The position numbers and the translations under genes were made by a program. A stretch of DNA of 64,000 bases. It comes from Acinetobacter tjernbergiae DSM 14971 = CIP 107465 (lineage in GTDB: Bacteria; Pseudomonadota; Gammaproteobacteria; Pseudomonadales; Moraxellaceae). A model generated the notes under the pieces. The model ran no database searches. It saw nothing but the letters and a program-made list of their open reading frames with translations, and was not told the DNA's origin. The stretch is from positions 1 to 64,000 of the forward strand of contig NZ_KB894365.1 of the NCBI RefSeq assembly GCF_000374425.1, given 5' to 3'. Shown here in pieces: positions 51,211 to 60,797 of this stretch. Numbering within the stretch: the stretch's first letter is position 1; each line of letters starts with the position of its first letter.

Positions 51211-51494
51211 AAAAAGAGTTATAAATGGCTATGAATATGTTGGCAATAAAGCAAAAGTATCGTTTCTTTTAACAAGATATTGACCAATATTTTGCTAAAA
51301 ATTTATTTTTTACTGAAATTTCAACATTTTGTTTAAACCGATTAAAACCCTCTCAACACCTACAAATTTCCATTAATTTTAGGCCTATTTTTAAGACATA
51401 AGTTTTTGATAATTATAAATATATATCAATTAAATTGCACATTTTAAAATTTCCCCTAAAATAGCCGCTTCTCAATGCTTGGGCAAATTGTCGT
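51211..51494. other. Spacer upstream of the permease, no gene
   Basis: About 285 bp of very AT-rich sequence with no similarity that I can see to the intact unknown gene. It should hold the permease promoter. Confidence 0.4.
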
Positions 51495-52901
51495 ATGCAA
51501 TCTTCCAACTCAAATGCGACGTCAGAATCAAAGACTTTAAAACGTGCAATGAGCACTCGCCACCTTGTTATGCTTTCTCTAGGAGGGGCAATTGGTACAG
51601 GCCTATTTTTAGGTTCTGGCGAAGTCATCGCTCAAACAGGCCCTATTGGTGCAATTATCGCTTATATATTAGGTGGTCTCATCGCCTACATGGTCATGCT
51701 TTGTTTAGGCGAACTTGCAGTACACATGCCTGTTGCAGGATCTTTTGGTGCATACGCTCAAAAATATATTGGCCCAAGTACGGGTTACACCATTTCTTGG
51801 CTGTATTGGCTTACATGGACAGCAACACTCGGTACAGAATTTACGGCTGCGGCATTACTCATGCAAGAGTGGTTTCCACACATTTCGATGTGGATTTGGA
51901 CTATTGTTTTTGCCATCATTATTTTCGGGCTAAACATCAGTTCGACCCGTATTTTCGCCGAATCTGAATTTTGGCTTGCCCTTGTTAAAGTCATTACCGT
52001 GATTGCATTTATTATCCTCGGTTTATTGGCTATTTTCGGCTTAATTCCTTTTCATGGTTCAGAATCAGCACCGTTATTTCACAATTTAACTGCACATGGT
52101 TGGTTCCCTCAGGGCTTAGTTCCAATTTTCACCACCATGTTAATTGTTAACTTTGCATTTTCTGGGACTGAGCTGATTGGTGTTGCGGCTGGTGAAACCA
52201 AAAACCCAGCAGAAAATGTCCCTAAAGCGATCAATGCTGCAATTTGGCGTTTACTTATTTTCTTCGTTGGTACCATCATCGTGATCAGTGCCCTACTGCC
52301 ATTTCAAGTGGCGGGCTTGGGTGGTGAAGGTGTCAGTAGTAGCCCTTTCGTAACCGTGTTTAAATATATTGGTATCCCTTATGCCGATGATATTATCCGC
52401 TTCGTGATTATTACAGCTCTATTATCTGCTGCAAACTCAGGGCTTTATGCAGCATCACGAATGATGTGGTCTCTGTCTGATCAACGCCAACTGCCAAGCA
52501 TATTTTCAAAACTCTCTAAGAGTGGCACGCCAATTATTGCGCTTATCGTCACGATGTTTGGTGCAATTCCAGGGCTTTTATCAGAACATTTTGCACCTGA
52601 AACTATCTTCAAAAATTTATTGGGTGTTGCTGCATTCACCATGGTTATTGTGTGGATGAGCATTTGCTTGAGTCAATTTAATTTTAGACGTCAGTGGTAT
52701 AAAGCTGGGCACACTGTAAAAGACTTAAAGTTTGCTGCACCACTTTATCCAATTGTCCCTATTTTAGGATTTGTGTTCTGCTTGATTACTGGTTTAAGTA
52801 TGGCAGCCGATCCAGAAATGTATGCGGGCTTTATTGGCTGTTTAATCTTTATCGCAGCTTGTTATTTGAGCCATTACATTTTTTATCGCGAGCGTAAATA
52901 A
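51495..52901 (+). CDS. Amino-acid permease, AAT/APC family
   Basis: 468 residues, about twelve helices. The family signature is clear: RHLVMLSLGGAIGTGLFLGSG (helix 1, with the unwound GGAIGTG), GELAVHMPVAGSFGAYAQKYIGP and FSGTELIGVAAGETKNPAENVPKAI. Related proteins import lysine, arginine, aromatic or other amino acids with protons; the substrate cannot be assigned. It lies between two tRNA-Glu copies, each followed by the same hairpin and by intact or decayed copies of one gene, so the gene is flanked by direct repeats. Terminator follows. Confidence 0.88.
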   Translation: MQSSNSNATSESKTLKRAMSTRHLVMLSLGGAIGTGLFLGSGEVIAQTGPIGAIIAYILGGLIAYMVMLCLGELAVHMPVAGSFGAYAQKYIGPSTGYTISWLYWLTWTATLGTEFTAAALLMQEWFPHISMWIWTIVFAIIIFGLNISSTRIFAESEFWLALVKVITVIAFIILGLLAIFGLIPFHGSESAPLFHNLTAHGWFPQGLVPIFTTMLIVNFAFSGTELIGVAAGETKNPAENVPKAINAAIWRLLIFFVGTIIVISALLPFQVAGLGGEGVSSSPFVTVFKYIGIPYADDIIRFVIITALLSAANSGLYAASRMMWSLSDQRQLPSIFSKLSKSGTPIIALIVTMFGAIPGLLSEHFAPETIFKNLLGVAAFTMVIVWMSICLSQFNFRRQWYKAGHTVKDLKFAAPLYPIVPILGFVFCLITGLSMAADPEMYAGFIGCLIFIAACYLSHYIFYRERK

Positions 52902-52914
52902 AAATTTTGAAGAT

Positions 52915-52940
52915 AAAAATGCAGCTTAAGCTGCATTTTT
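52915..52940 (+). terminator. Terminator after the permease
   Basis: Perfect palindrome AAAAATGCAGCTT/AAGCTGCATTTTT, 14 bp after the stop. Confidence 0.9.
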
Positions 52941-53066
52941 TAGCGCAATCGAAAACAGTTCATTGGGTATTTTTTGCTTAAATGCTTCATCTTGATTATT
53001 TATTCAACGATATGTTTTATTTTTAGACACTCATAAACTTTTTTTAGATTTTCTTGAGAAAAGTGT

Positions 53067-53095
53067 TTGACACCCTACCTAATTCACCCTAATAT
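53067..53095 (+). promoter_or_regulatory. Sigma-70 promoter of tRNA-Glu copy 2
   Basis: TTGACA and TAATAT with 17-bp spacing, ending 17 bp before the tRNA. A consensus -35 box, so copy 2 is transcribed independently. Confidence 0.85.
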
Positions 53096-53112
53096 ACGCC
53101 CACCTCTGAAAC

Positions 53113-53188
53113 GTCCCTATCGTCTAGAGGCCTAGGACATCGCCCTTTCACGGCGGTAACCGGGGTTCGAATCCCCGTAGGGACGCCA
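53113..53188 (+). tRNA. tRNA-Glu (TTC anticodon), copy 2
   Basis: 76 nt, identical to the copy at 50933-51008, including CCA. The 5' flanks of the two copies differ while the 3' flanks are related. Confidence 0.96.
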
Positions 53189-53194
53189 AAATCT

Positions 53195-53225
53195 AAAAAG
53201 CCACTGAAATAACAGTGGCTTTTTT
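53195..53225. terminator. Terminator shared by tRNA-Glu copy 2 and the convergent gene
   Basis: Stem AAAAAGCCACTG/CAGTGGCTTTTT around AAATAA, with A and T runs on both sides. It lies 5 bp from the stop of the convergent unknown gene. Confidence 0.88.
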
Positions 53226-53230
53226 ATTGC

Positions 53231-54166
53231 TTATTCAGTGCCAATTCCAACTTGGACTTCCAGACGCCCAGACTGAACACGTAAACCACGAATCTCAAAT
53301 TGGTCTACCAACTGTTGTACTAAATCACGACTTTCTTGCAAGATATTCAGACCGGGTAAAATACTAAAATCGGTCAAGCTTAATAATTTATCCACCATCC
53401 ATGAACGATTATTAATGAAATCAATAAAGCCTGCTTCTTCTAGGTCGATATACCACAAACGATGCCCTTCTTTTTGAATACCAGGTACATCGCGAATCAA
53501 ATGATTAATCAGAAATGGAATAGGTAAAGAGTTAATCAACTCAAAACTAATATTGCCAACTCTCCGTGCAGCCCAATTGGTCAAAGTACCACCATGACGG
53601 ATTTGTAGATCAAGATGCTCATCAACCTGACATAAGCGTAAGTATTTTTCCTGTCCAATACGACATTCTAAAACATTAAACTCTAAGGAAAGACGATAAA
53701 GAAAACGACGATAGTGCCCATCTAACTCAATATGGAAACGATCATTGCCACATTCAATTCGAATATCATCTATTTCAGAACGATCCATGCGTTTTCGAAT
53801 TTGGTTATTCAGCAGCATTTCAGGTAAATATAAAGTTAAACTACTTTTACCTAACGATGCGCGAGCCATTGCCAGTGCAACCTGACGTGCGGCTTCACTG
53901 GTTTCTGATACCATATCGCGAACAGTATTACGCATCCCCTCAACACCACGTTTGGTATGATGGGTGACTTGATCTAAGGCATCTAATGCAGCATCTGCCA
54001 CCCCTGCAATATTACGAGAGGTGTCACTTGCAAACTCCACAGCATCTTGTGCATGTTGCAGTGTCTTGTTGATTAACCGACGTGATAAAGACGGTTTTCC
54101 ATCAGATGATTCTATATCTGCAGGCATAATATCGAACATTGCCTTTTTATCATCTTGTCGATTCAA
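53231..54166 (-). CDS. Conserved protein of unknown function
   Basis: 311 residues, not recognised. Residues about 30-105 form an Ala-rich amphipathic helical region (LQHAQDAVEFASDTSRNI; DAALDALDQVTHHTKRGV; ETSEAARQVALAMARASLG), resembling LEA-like or phasin-like helices. The rest is a mixed alpha/beta domain with many charged residues (RMDRSEIDDIRIECGNDRF; ECRIGQEKYLRLCQVDEHLD). No signal peptide or membrane helix. A decayed copy of its 3' end lies at 51046-51210, so the locus was duplicated with its tRNA. Confidence 0.7.
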   Translation of the reverse strand: MNRQDDKKAMFDIMPADIESSDGKPSLSRRLINKTLQHAQDAVEFASDTSRNIAGVADAALDALDQVTHHTKRGVEGMRNTVRDMVSETSEAARQVALAMARASLGKSSLTLYLPEMLLNNQIRKRMDRSEIDDIRIECGNDRFHIELDGHYRRFLYRLSLEFNVLECRIGQEKYLRLCQVDEHLDLQIRHGGTLTNWAARRVGNISFELINSLPIPFLINHLIRDVPGIQKEGHRLWYIDLEEAGFIDFINNRSWMVDKLLSLTDFSILPGLNILQESRDLVQQLVDQFEIRGLRVQSGRLEVQVGIGTE

Positions 54167-54345
54167 GATGTTCTCCCTATTCCCTTCTTAGCAACTCAAT
54201 TCTTCATATGAGTAACAATCTACTTTATAAACTTATTTGCTATTTTTATGTAGATTAGCATGCTATCTAAAGCAATTTGCGTCTTTTTGTTGCACACTTT
54301 TAAATTATTTAATGTCTTCATTTTGCAACCTTCACGTAGAAAACA

Positions 54346-55959
54346 TTACATTTCACTTTCTTTCAACGGTACTGTCTCATTCATCTCTTGTTTCAAAAAC
54401 ACTTGATGAAGACGAATATCTTTATACCTCTCCAAAGCATGTTGAATGGGTGCAAGTCTTTCCTCAATATTTGCAATGTCCAAATGGATCACTTCTCGTA
54501 AAGCCACCCATGCGGCTTGCATTTTCTCAAAATCATGACCTTTCTCCAGTTTCTCCTGCATCCAATCAAATAAATCCTGCGCACGTTGCTCTGTTTCAAA
54601 CTGATAAGCCAACAATCCACTCGAGAGTGCAATTTCATCTAACTGACCAAGTAACCGCGATTGCAACTGTTGTAAACATTGACGCTTATTCACTAAATAG
54701 GGTTCTAAAATATTCTTTTGGAACTCCAGTGCAAAAGTCGTCATTTCATTGACAACAATATCTCGTTGCTCATACAAATCATTTCTTTCAGGGTGTTGCT
54801 TATCAAGACGAAAATCTCCCAAATACGCATTAATCCCTTGTTCTAGGATCATTTGTATCGGTTCCACACTCATCACTGAATTTGGTTTTATTTCAAACTT
54901 AGATAAATAAAGTAGCAGTTGATCTCGTTGTTTCGGCTCAATCAACAACCCCAACATCTCAATATCTTGTTGAAGTGCCAACCATAAACGCATCAAGAGT
55001 GGCTCAACTTGCTCTATCTCATGATTGTTAAAAATCCGTAACACCGCATTCTGCATCGCACTCGACTCTGCCAAACCTACACAGACAAGGTGATCAGTGA
55101 GGAGTTGCGGTGCATTTGCAATAACCTCTTTACTATATGGAAGATGAAACTCTCGCCCACCAAGCATTCCACCTAGAGATTTACCCAGTGAACTTAAACC
55201 ACGTCCCACATCCGCCAAAATATTGGTCTCTATTGCCTGAGTTTGCAAAATAACGGGAGGCAATAAAGCATTCACAGCAGCTTGCAATGTTTTCAGATAT
55301 GTCTTCTGATCAATCGGTTTCTCAAATTTAGATAACAAATCAATCGCATACTCAATATCGCTAACATACGGCATGTATTCAGATTGCCGACGATTCACCA
55401 AGCACTCAATATAGGCATAAAACGCGATTTCACTGCGTTGTATCGACTGTTGTGATGCCCATTCATGCTGTTCAATCGCTTGTGTATATTGTTCTACCCC
55501 TGCATAGGCTTTAGCCAAAGCCACTGCATGTTTTGCACTTGGGTATTTTTCTTGAAGATAATGTAGTAAATCAATTTTAGGCTGTTGATCCAAACAACGA
55601 TCGAGCTGGCGTAGGTAGGTATTGATCTGTTGTTGCGTCGGTTGAGGGACTAAAAAATTGAGTTTATACATCAAGCACTGTTCATACCATGCATATTTTC
55701 TAGCATGTGATTCATAGCTCGGAATAAATTCATTTTCAATCAATTGAATTAATTGTGATATATATAAAAGTTCTTCATCTGTTTCATGCTGAAACGTCCA
55801 TTGTTTCGGCAATGACACTTTAAACAGCCTTAAAAAGAAATTTGCACTTAAATCAGGGCTTTCCATACTGACCAGCATGAGTTTATCTTGGGTAGAAAGA
55901 TGACCTTCTCCCTTTGCAATACGTGCTAAACGTAATTTTAGAATTTTGGTGGGCAGCAT
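54346..55959 (-). CDS. Large helical protein of unknown function
   Basis: 537 residues, not recognised. Predominantly helical. A stretch at about 125-210 (YLQEKYPSAKHAVALAKAYAG; EQYTQAIEQHEWASQQ) resembles TPR-like repeats. The segment ILADVGRGLSSLGKSLGGMLGG (about 245-266, here given in parts) could be an amphipathic membrane-touching helix. No signal peptide. Upstream of 53231-54166 on the same strand with a 179-bp gap; a functional link is only suggested by position. Confidence 0.7.
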   Translation of the reverse strand: MLPTKILKLRLARIAKGEGHLSTQDKLMLVSMESPDLSANFFLRLFKVSLPKQWTFQHETDEELLYISQLIQLIENEFIPSYESHARKYAWYEQCLMYKLNFLVPQPTQQQINTYLRQLDRCLDQQPKIDLLHYLQEKYPSAKHAVALAKAYAGVEQYTQAIEQHEWASQQSIQRSEIAFYAYIECLVNRRQSEYMPYVSDIEYAIDLLSKFEKPIDQKTYLKTLQAAVNALLPPVILQTQAIETNILADVGRGLSSLGKSLGGMLGGREFHLPYSKEVIANAPQLLTDHLVCVGLAESSAMQNAVLRIFNNHEIEQVEPLLMRLWLALQQDIEMLGLLIEPKQRDQLLLYLSKFEIKPNSVMSVEPIQMILEQGINAYLGDFRLDKQHPERNDLYEQRDIVVNEMTTFALEFQKNILEPYLVNKRQCLQQLQSRLLGQLDEIALSSGLLAYQFETEQRAQDLFDWMQEKLEKGHDFEKMQAAWVALREVIHLDIANIEERLAPIQHALERYKDIRLHQVFLKQEMNETVPLKESEM

Positions 55960-56189
55960 GTAATTCCTTGCGAATTATTGAGCAAATTCGTGAATCAAAT
56001 TAACATGATTAATACTGCTTTAGCGAACAGGTTTAGACGAACTGTAATAAGCTGTCTACCTCTTTTTATGAACCTACTCAGCGATTTAAGCAATACACAA
56101 AATAAATAAGTTTATATATTTGAACAATTCAAGATTTTAGCTTTTGCAGAATTTTCGGTAAAATAAACAAAATACTATAGGAAACCTCT

Positions 56190-56528
56190 ATGCAATACCG
56201 TTGCCCTAAATGTCAAAGCGTGAAAATTATGCCTGTCAGTCAGGGTACCAATAGCCCTCGTCCAAATGTGCCAAAAAGCCTGGTGCTTCTCGTTCCCGCC
56301 ATTTTTATTTTACTGGTTTTGGTGCTGATCAGTGTTGGGATGTGGATTTTTGGTAATGGTGCAGGACAAACACTGCAAATCGCAACCGTTGCAGTATTTG
56401 GTGTTTGTGTGATTGCAGGTGTTCTGTTCTGGCGCGACCTGCCAGATTTTAAAATCTCCATGCAGGCCTTTATGCAGGCACAAAAGCACTGGAAATGCCG
56501 TGACTGCAATCATGAATGGCAGAATTAA
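56190..56528 (+). CDS. Small membrane protein with a split zinc ribbon
   Basis: 112 residues. N-terminal knuckle CPKCQS (C5, C8) and C-terminal knuckle HWKCRDCNHEW are separated by two hydrophobic helices (SLVLLVPAIFILLVLVLISV; IATVAVFGVCVIAGVLFW). If both ends lie in the cytoplasm, the four Cys can form one zinc site, as in an ordinary zinc ribbon (CPxC...WxCxxCxxxW) interrupted by a membrane hairpin. Role unknown. It is convergent with the CDF gene. Confidence 0.72.
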   Translation: MQYRCPKCQSVKIMPVSQGTNSPRPNVPKSLVLLVPAIFILLVLVLISVGMWIFGNGAGQTLQIATVAVFGVCVIAGVLFWRDLPDFKISMQAFMQAQKHWKCRDCNHEWQN

Positions 56529-56547
56529 CCACGCAAAACTCATAGGC

Positions 56548-56574
56548 TTCACATCAGCTTAATGCTGATGTGAA
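56548..56574. other. Hairpin at the convergent ends of the zinc-ribbon and CDF genes
   Basis: Perfect 11-bp stem TTCACATCAGC/GCTGATGTGAA with loop TTAAT. It contains the CDF stop codon in the loop and has no T run. It may stabilise or terminate convergent transcripts. Confidence 0.5.
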
Positions 56575-57503
56575 TGACCATGTTCCTCATCTTCATCATG
56601 GTGATGCGTATGCTGGCAATTCATTTTTGCATCATCCTCAATTTGCAAGGTCACCTCGGCAATCCCATGTTCATGCGATAGCATTTCTGTAGCAGCTTGA
56701 TGTAGTTGTTTGCGATCTGCGTTAGGTGCAAATAAATGAACGGTTAGGTGAATATTTTTTGAAGTAATCGCCCAGACTTTTAATTGATGAATGCTTTCGA
56801 CACCTTGAAGTGCCAATAAATCATTGCGTAGCTTTTCAATATCAACTTCTTCAGGCACACCTTCCAAAAGAATATTGATACTTTGTTTAAGTAAAATCCA
56901 TGTTCTGGGTAACACCCAAAAGCCGATTGCAACGGCGATTAACGTATCGACCCAATACCATTGTGTGTAATAAATAATCACCGCGCCGATGATGACACCA
57001 ATTGAACCTAATGCATCACTCATCACCTCTAAATATGCGCCTTTCATATTCAAACTTTCGGTTGCACTCGACATCAAAATTTTCATTGAAACCAAATTAA
57101 TGACCAAACCAATTGAAGCCACAATCAGCATACCCACACTTTGAATTTCAGGTGGTTGAGTAAACCGTTGATAGGCTTCATACAAAATATAGATCGCGAC
57201 AAAGAACAGCATTGATGCATTAAATAATGCCGCTAAAATCTCAAACCGTTGATAACCAAAGGTGCGTTTATTATCTGCAGGACGTTTCGCAATTTTAATC
57301 GCTGCCAAAGCAATCGCCAATGCAGCAGCATCGGTAAACATATGCGCTGCATCAGAAAGTAATGCCAAACTTTGCGTGATTAAACCCGCTATAAATTCAA
57401 TAATTAAAAATGTAGTGGTCAGTATTAGCGCAATGGTTAACTTTTTCGCATTGCCTTCAGTGACGGCGGCATGGCTATGGTCATGCCCTTGATGTCCACC
57501 CAT
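56559..57503 (-). CDS. czcD: Cation diffusion facilitator (CzcD-like)
   Basis: 314 residues from the ATG at 57503, with AAGGAG 6 nt upstream. Six helices, the metal-site motifs SDAAHMFTDAAALA and EVMSDALGSIGV, a cytoplasmic C-terminal domain, and His-rich ends (GHDHSHAA at the N-terminus; HTHHHDEDEEHGHSHQH at the C-terminus). It exports Zn, Co or Cd ions from cytoplasm to periplasm. Last gene after czcCBA, with a 126-bp gap that contains hairpins. Confidence 0.9.
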   Translation of the reverse strand: MGGHQGHDHSHAAVTEGNAKKLTIALILTTTFLIIEFIAGLITQSLALLSDAAHMFTDAAALAIALAAIKIAKRPADNKRTFGYQRFEILAALFNASMLFFVAIYILYEAYQRFTQPPEIQSVGMLIVASIGLVINLVSMKILMSSATESLNMKGAYLEVMSDALGSIGVIIGAVIIYYTQWYWVDTLIAVAIGFWVLPRTWILLKQSINILLEGVPEEVDIEKLRNDLLALQGVESIHQLKVWAITSKNIHLTVHLFAPNADRKQLHQAATEMLSHEHGIAEVTLQIEDDAKMNCQHTHHHDEDEEHGHSHQH

Positions 57504-57552
57504 GTTGGACTCCTTATCATAATTGAATAAGACCTGTTGCAGTCTTAAAGTC

Positions 57553-57615
57553 AGCCAAGGCGAAAATCGCTTTGGCTGGTTCAGATTCTTCTTAATAAAG
57601 TGCTTCATTAAGAAG
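57553..57615 (-). other. Two hairpins between czcA and czcD
   Basis: AGCCAAGGCGA/TCGCTTTGGCT (57553-57577) and CTTCTTAAT/ATTAAGAAG (57588-57615). Neither has a T run, so they look more like mRNA-stabilising or processing elements than terminators. Confidence 0.4.
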
Positions 57616-57629
57616 ATAGCATAAACAGA

Positions 57630-60600
57630 TTAAATTGCACTTTCCTGACCTTTGTCCTGTTTGGCTTCATTCATCCAACGATACACCACGGGCAAAATCA
57701 GCAGGGTCAGCAAGGTGGATGAAATAATCCCGCCAATCACCACGGTTGCCAGTGGGCGCTGAACTTCTGCCCCTGTACCTGTGGCAATCGCCATTGGAAT
57801 AAAGCCAAGCGATGCAACAAAAGCAGTCATCAAGACAGGACGTAAGCGTAATACCGCACCATGCCAAGTGGCATAGTGAACATCATATTGCTCACGCAGC
57901 TCTTTAATGAAGCTCAGCATCACCAGACCATTCAGCACTGCGACACCAGAGAGCGCAATAAAACCGACACCTGCCGACATCGACAAGGGAATATCGCGTA
58001 GCCACAGCGCCACCAAACCGCCTGATAGGGCAAATGGCACGCCACTAAATACCAGCAAGCTTTCTTTAAAGTTATTAAACACCGCCATCAACAGAACAAA
58101 GATCATCAGCAATGCCAATGGCACCACAATCTGCATTCTGGCTTTTGCCGAGGCCAGATTTTCAAACTGACCGCCATAACCAAGCCAATAACCGCTTGGT
58201 AATTTTTGCTGAGATAATTTCTGCTGCATCTCACCCACAAATGAGCCCAAATCACGGTCGCGAACGTTGGTGGTGACTACAACACGGCGCTTGCCATTTT
58301 CACGGCTGACTTGTGCCAAGCCGAGAATATTCTCCACTTTTGCTACGTCTTGCAGTTTGATCAAACCACCATTCGGTAGTTGAATCGGCAGCATGGCCAA
58401 TTGCTGTGGTGTACGCATCCCATCATCCAAACGCACCACAAAATCAAAACGACGGTCACCCTGCAAAATCTGCCCAACACTTTGTCCACCAATACTTGCA
58501 GCAACCAAATCCTGAATGGATTTCACGGATAAACCGTATTGCGCAGCCAATGCATGGTCGATATCAACATTAAGTAAAGGTAAACCATCAGTTTGCTCAA
58601 CCTTCACTTCACTCGAACCTGTGATGGTTCTCAAGGTTTGAGCAACTTTTTCTGCTTCTTGGTTCAATACCTGCATATCATCACCAAAAATTTTCACCCC
58701 AATATCACTACGTACGCCTGAAATCAGTTCGTTGAAACGTAATTCAATCGGTTGTGAAAACTCACTGTTGTTACCTGGAATTTTCTCAACATAAGCCAAC
58801 ATTTTGGTTCGAAGCTCGTCGATGGTTTCCGATTTATCAGGCCATTGATCACGCGGCTTTAACAGAACGATTGCATCAGAAATATTAGGGGGCATCACAT
58901 CCGTTGCCACTTCGGCCGTACCTGTACGGGCAAAGATCGCTTTGATTTCTGGAAACTCTGCGAGCAATTGCTTCTCAACACTTTCCTGAATCTTCAGTGA
59001 TTCTTCAATTCCTGTACTTGGTGCACGCATCAACTGTAAAGCAAAGTCACCCTCACTCAGTTGTGGCGCAAACTCACTACCAACACGCGAACCAATCGCA
59101 GCGGTGAGTACCAAAATAGTCACCGCACCAGCCACAACCACATAGCGGAAAGCATAGGCTTTATCCAGCAAGGATTTATAACCGCTTTTTAATGCCGCCA
59201 TCCAACGGCTTTCTTTCTCTTTGACCTCACCGGTAACAAATAATGCCACCGCAGCAGGAACGAAAGTTACGGATAAAATAATGGCACCGATCAAGGCCAA
59301 GACCACCGTCATTGCCATTGGATGGAACATTTTCGCTTCAACACCTGCAAGTGCAAAGATTGGCAAATACACCACCATAATGATGATTTGTCCAAAAATC
59401 AGCGGACGTCGTGCCTGTTTTGCCGCCAAGAAGACTTCGGTAAAGCGTTCAGAACGGGTCAGGAGTCGACCTTTATGGTGTTGAGCCTCTGCCAGCCGTC
59501 GGATACAGTTTTCGACAATCACCACCGCACCATCGACGATAATCCCGAAGTCCAATGCGCCTAAACTCATCAGGTTGGCACTGATTTTCTGCTCCGCCAT
59601 CCCTGTCAGGGTAAACAGCATGGATAAGGGAATAATACAGGCGGTAATCAATGCCGCACGGAAGTTACCTAAGAACACAAACAGGATCACAATCACCAAG
59701 ATTGCACCTTCAATCAAGTTCTTCGCCACCGTCTTAATGGCTTTATCAACCAAGTTACTGCGGTTATATACCGTTTCGACCACCACCCCTTCAGGTAATG
59801 AACGTTTGATTTCCTGCATTTTGCTGTCGAGTGCTTGAGCGATGGATTTACTGTTCTCACCCATCATCATCATCGCAATACCCAGTACGGTTTCTTCACC
59901 GTTATAGGTGGCACCCCCTGTTCTCAGATCATGTCCAATCGAAACTGTTGCAACATCGGCAACACGGATCGGCAAACCATTCTTGGTGCTGACCGTGACA
60001 TTCTCAATGTCTTGTACGGTTTTCAACATCCCCGGAATACGTACGGTAAGCTGTTGACCATTTTCTTCAATAAAACCCGCACCGCGGTTTTCATTATTTT
60101 CAGTGAGTACAGTTTGCAAATCGGATAAGGGAATTTGCAGTTGTTGCAAACGTTTCAGGTCGGGAGACACCACATAGGTCTTGTTATATCCCCCAATGGT
60201 ATTGATTTCAGCAACACCCGGCACACGTTGTAATTGAGGACGAACAATCCAGTCCTGAATTTCACGCAAGTCCATGGCCTGATATGGCGTACCATCTGCT
60301 TTTTTGGCATTCGGTTCAGCCTTGATCACCCATTGATAGATCTCGCCTAGACCGGTTGAAATCGGTGACATTTGTGGATCAATCTCATCAGGCAAAGCAC
60401 TCTTGGCTTCTTGTAAGCGCTGGTTAATCAGCTGGCGCGCCCAATAGATATCGGTACCATCTTTAAAGATCACCGTGACTTGGGATAAGCCGTAACGGGA
60501 GATCGAGCGGGTTTGTTCCAAGTTCGGAATACCCGACATGGCATTTTCAATCGGATAAGTAATGCGTTGTTCAACCTCAGGGGCAGTGAATCCCCCTGCT

Positions 60601-60797
60601 TGGCTGTTAATTTGTACCTGCACGTTGGTAATGTCAGGTACGGCATCAATCGACAGTTTTTGGTAGCTATAAATACCGACCCCGATCCATGCCACCACAA
60701 ACAGCATGACCCAAATCGCATTGCGGATTGAAAACTGAATAATCCGATCAAACAGACCTTCCGCAGGAGGAAGCTGCAACTTATCTTTAGTGTCCAT
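57630..60797 (-). CDS. czcA: Heavy-metal efflux RND pump CzcA
   Basis: 1055 residues, full length for HME-RND. Proton-relay motif ALDFGIIVDGAVVIVENCIRR (near 405-425, with D, D, E) matches the CzcA class and differs from the drug-exporting RNDs. Twelve helices and two large periplasmic loops. It pumps Zn, Co or Cd across the envelope with CzcB and CzcC. Its start overlaps czcB by 11 bp. Confidence 0.95.
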   Translation of the reverse strand: MDTKDKLQLPPAEGLFDRIIQFSIRNAIWVMLFVVAWIGVGIYSYQKLSIDAVPDITNVQVQINSQAGGFTAPEVEQRITYPIENAMSGIPNLEQTRSISRYGLSQVTVIFKDGTDIYWARQLINQRLQEAKSALPDEIDPQMSPISTGLGEIYQWVIKAEPNAKKADGTPYQAMDLREIQDWIVRPQLQRVPGVAEINTIGGYNKTYVVSPDLKRLQQLQIPLSDLQTVLTENNENRGAGFIEENGQQLTVRIPGMLKTVQDIENVTVSTKNGLPIRVADVATVSIGHDLRTGGATYNGEETVLGIAMMMMGENSKSIAQALDSKMQEIKRSLPEGVVVETVYNRSNLVDKAIKTVAKNLIEGAILVIVILFVFLGNFRAALITACIIPLSMLFTLTGMAEQKISANLMSLGALDFGIIVDGAVVIVENCIRRLAEAQHHKGRLLTRSERFTEVFLAAKQARRPLIFGQIIIMVVYLPIFALAGVEAKMFHPMAMTVVLALIGAIILSVTFVPAAVALFVTGEVKEKESRWMAALKSGYKSLLDKAYAFRYVVVAGAVTILVLTAAIGSRVGSEFAPQLSEGDFALQLMRAPSTGIEESLKIQESVEKQLLAEFPEIKAIFARTGTAEVATDVMPPNISDAIVLLKPRDQWPDKSETIDELRTKMLAYVEKIPGNNSEFSQPIELRFNELISGVRSDIGVKIFGDDMQVLNQEAEKVAQTLRTITGSSEVKVEQTDGLPLLNVDIDHALAAQYGLSVKSIQDLVAASIGGQSVGQILQGDRRFDFVVRLDDGMRTPQQLAMLPIQLPNGGLIKLQDVAKVENILGLAQVSRENGKRRVVVTTNVRDRDLGSFVGEMQQKLSQQKLPSGYWLGYGGQFENLASAKARMQIVVPLALLMIFVLLMAVFNNFKESLLVFSGVPFALSGGLVALWLRDIPLSMSAGVGFIALSGVAVLNGLVMLSFIKELREQYDVHYATWHGAVLRLRPVLMTAFVASLGFIPMAIATGTGAEVQRPLATVVIGGIISSTLLTLLILPVVYRWMNEAKQDKGQESAI

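Noticed and set aside
51479..51967. 162-codon plus-strand frame overlapping the permease start
   Set aside because: It is an alternative frame of the permease gene, which has clear family motifs; the product here is rich in Cys, His and Arg as shadow frames often are.
50933..53188. Genomic island inserted at tRNA-Glu
   Set aside because: The direct repeats fit, but there is no integrase, and the only cargo gene is an ordinary permease. Duplication is preferred over a mobile island.
54237..54752. 171-codon plus-strand open frame
   Set aside because: Mostly antisense to the 3' end of the 537-residue protein; composition is that of a shadow frame and no family or ribosome site is seen.
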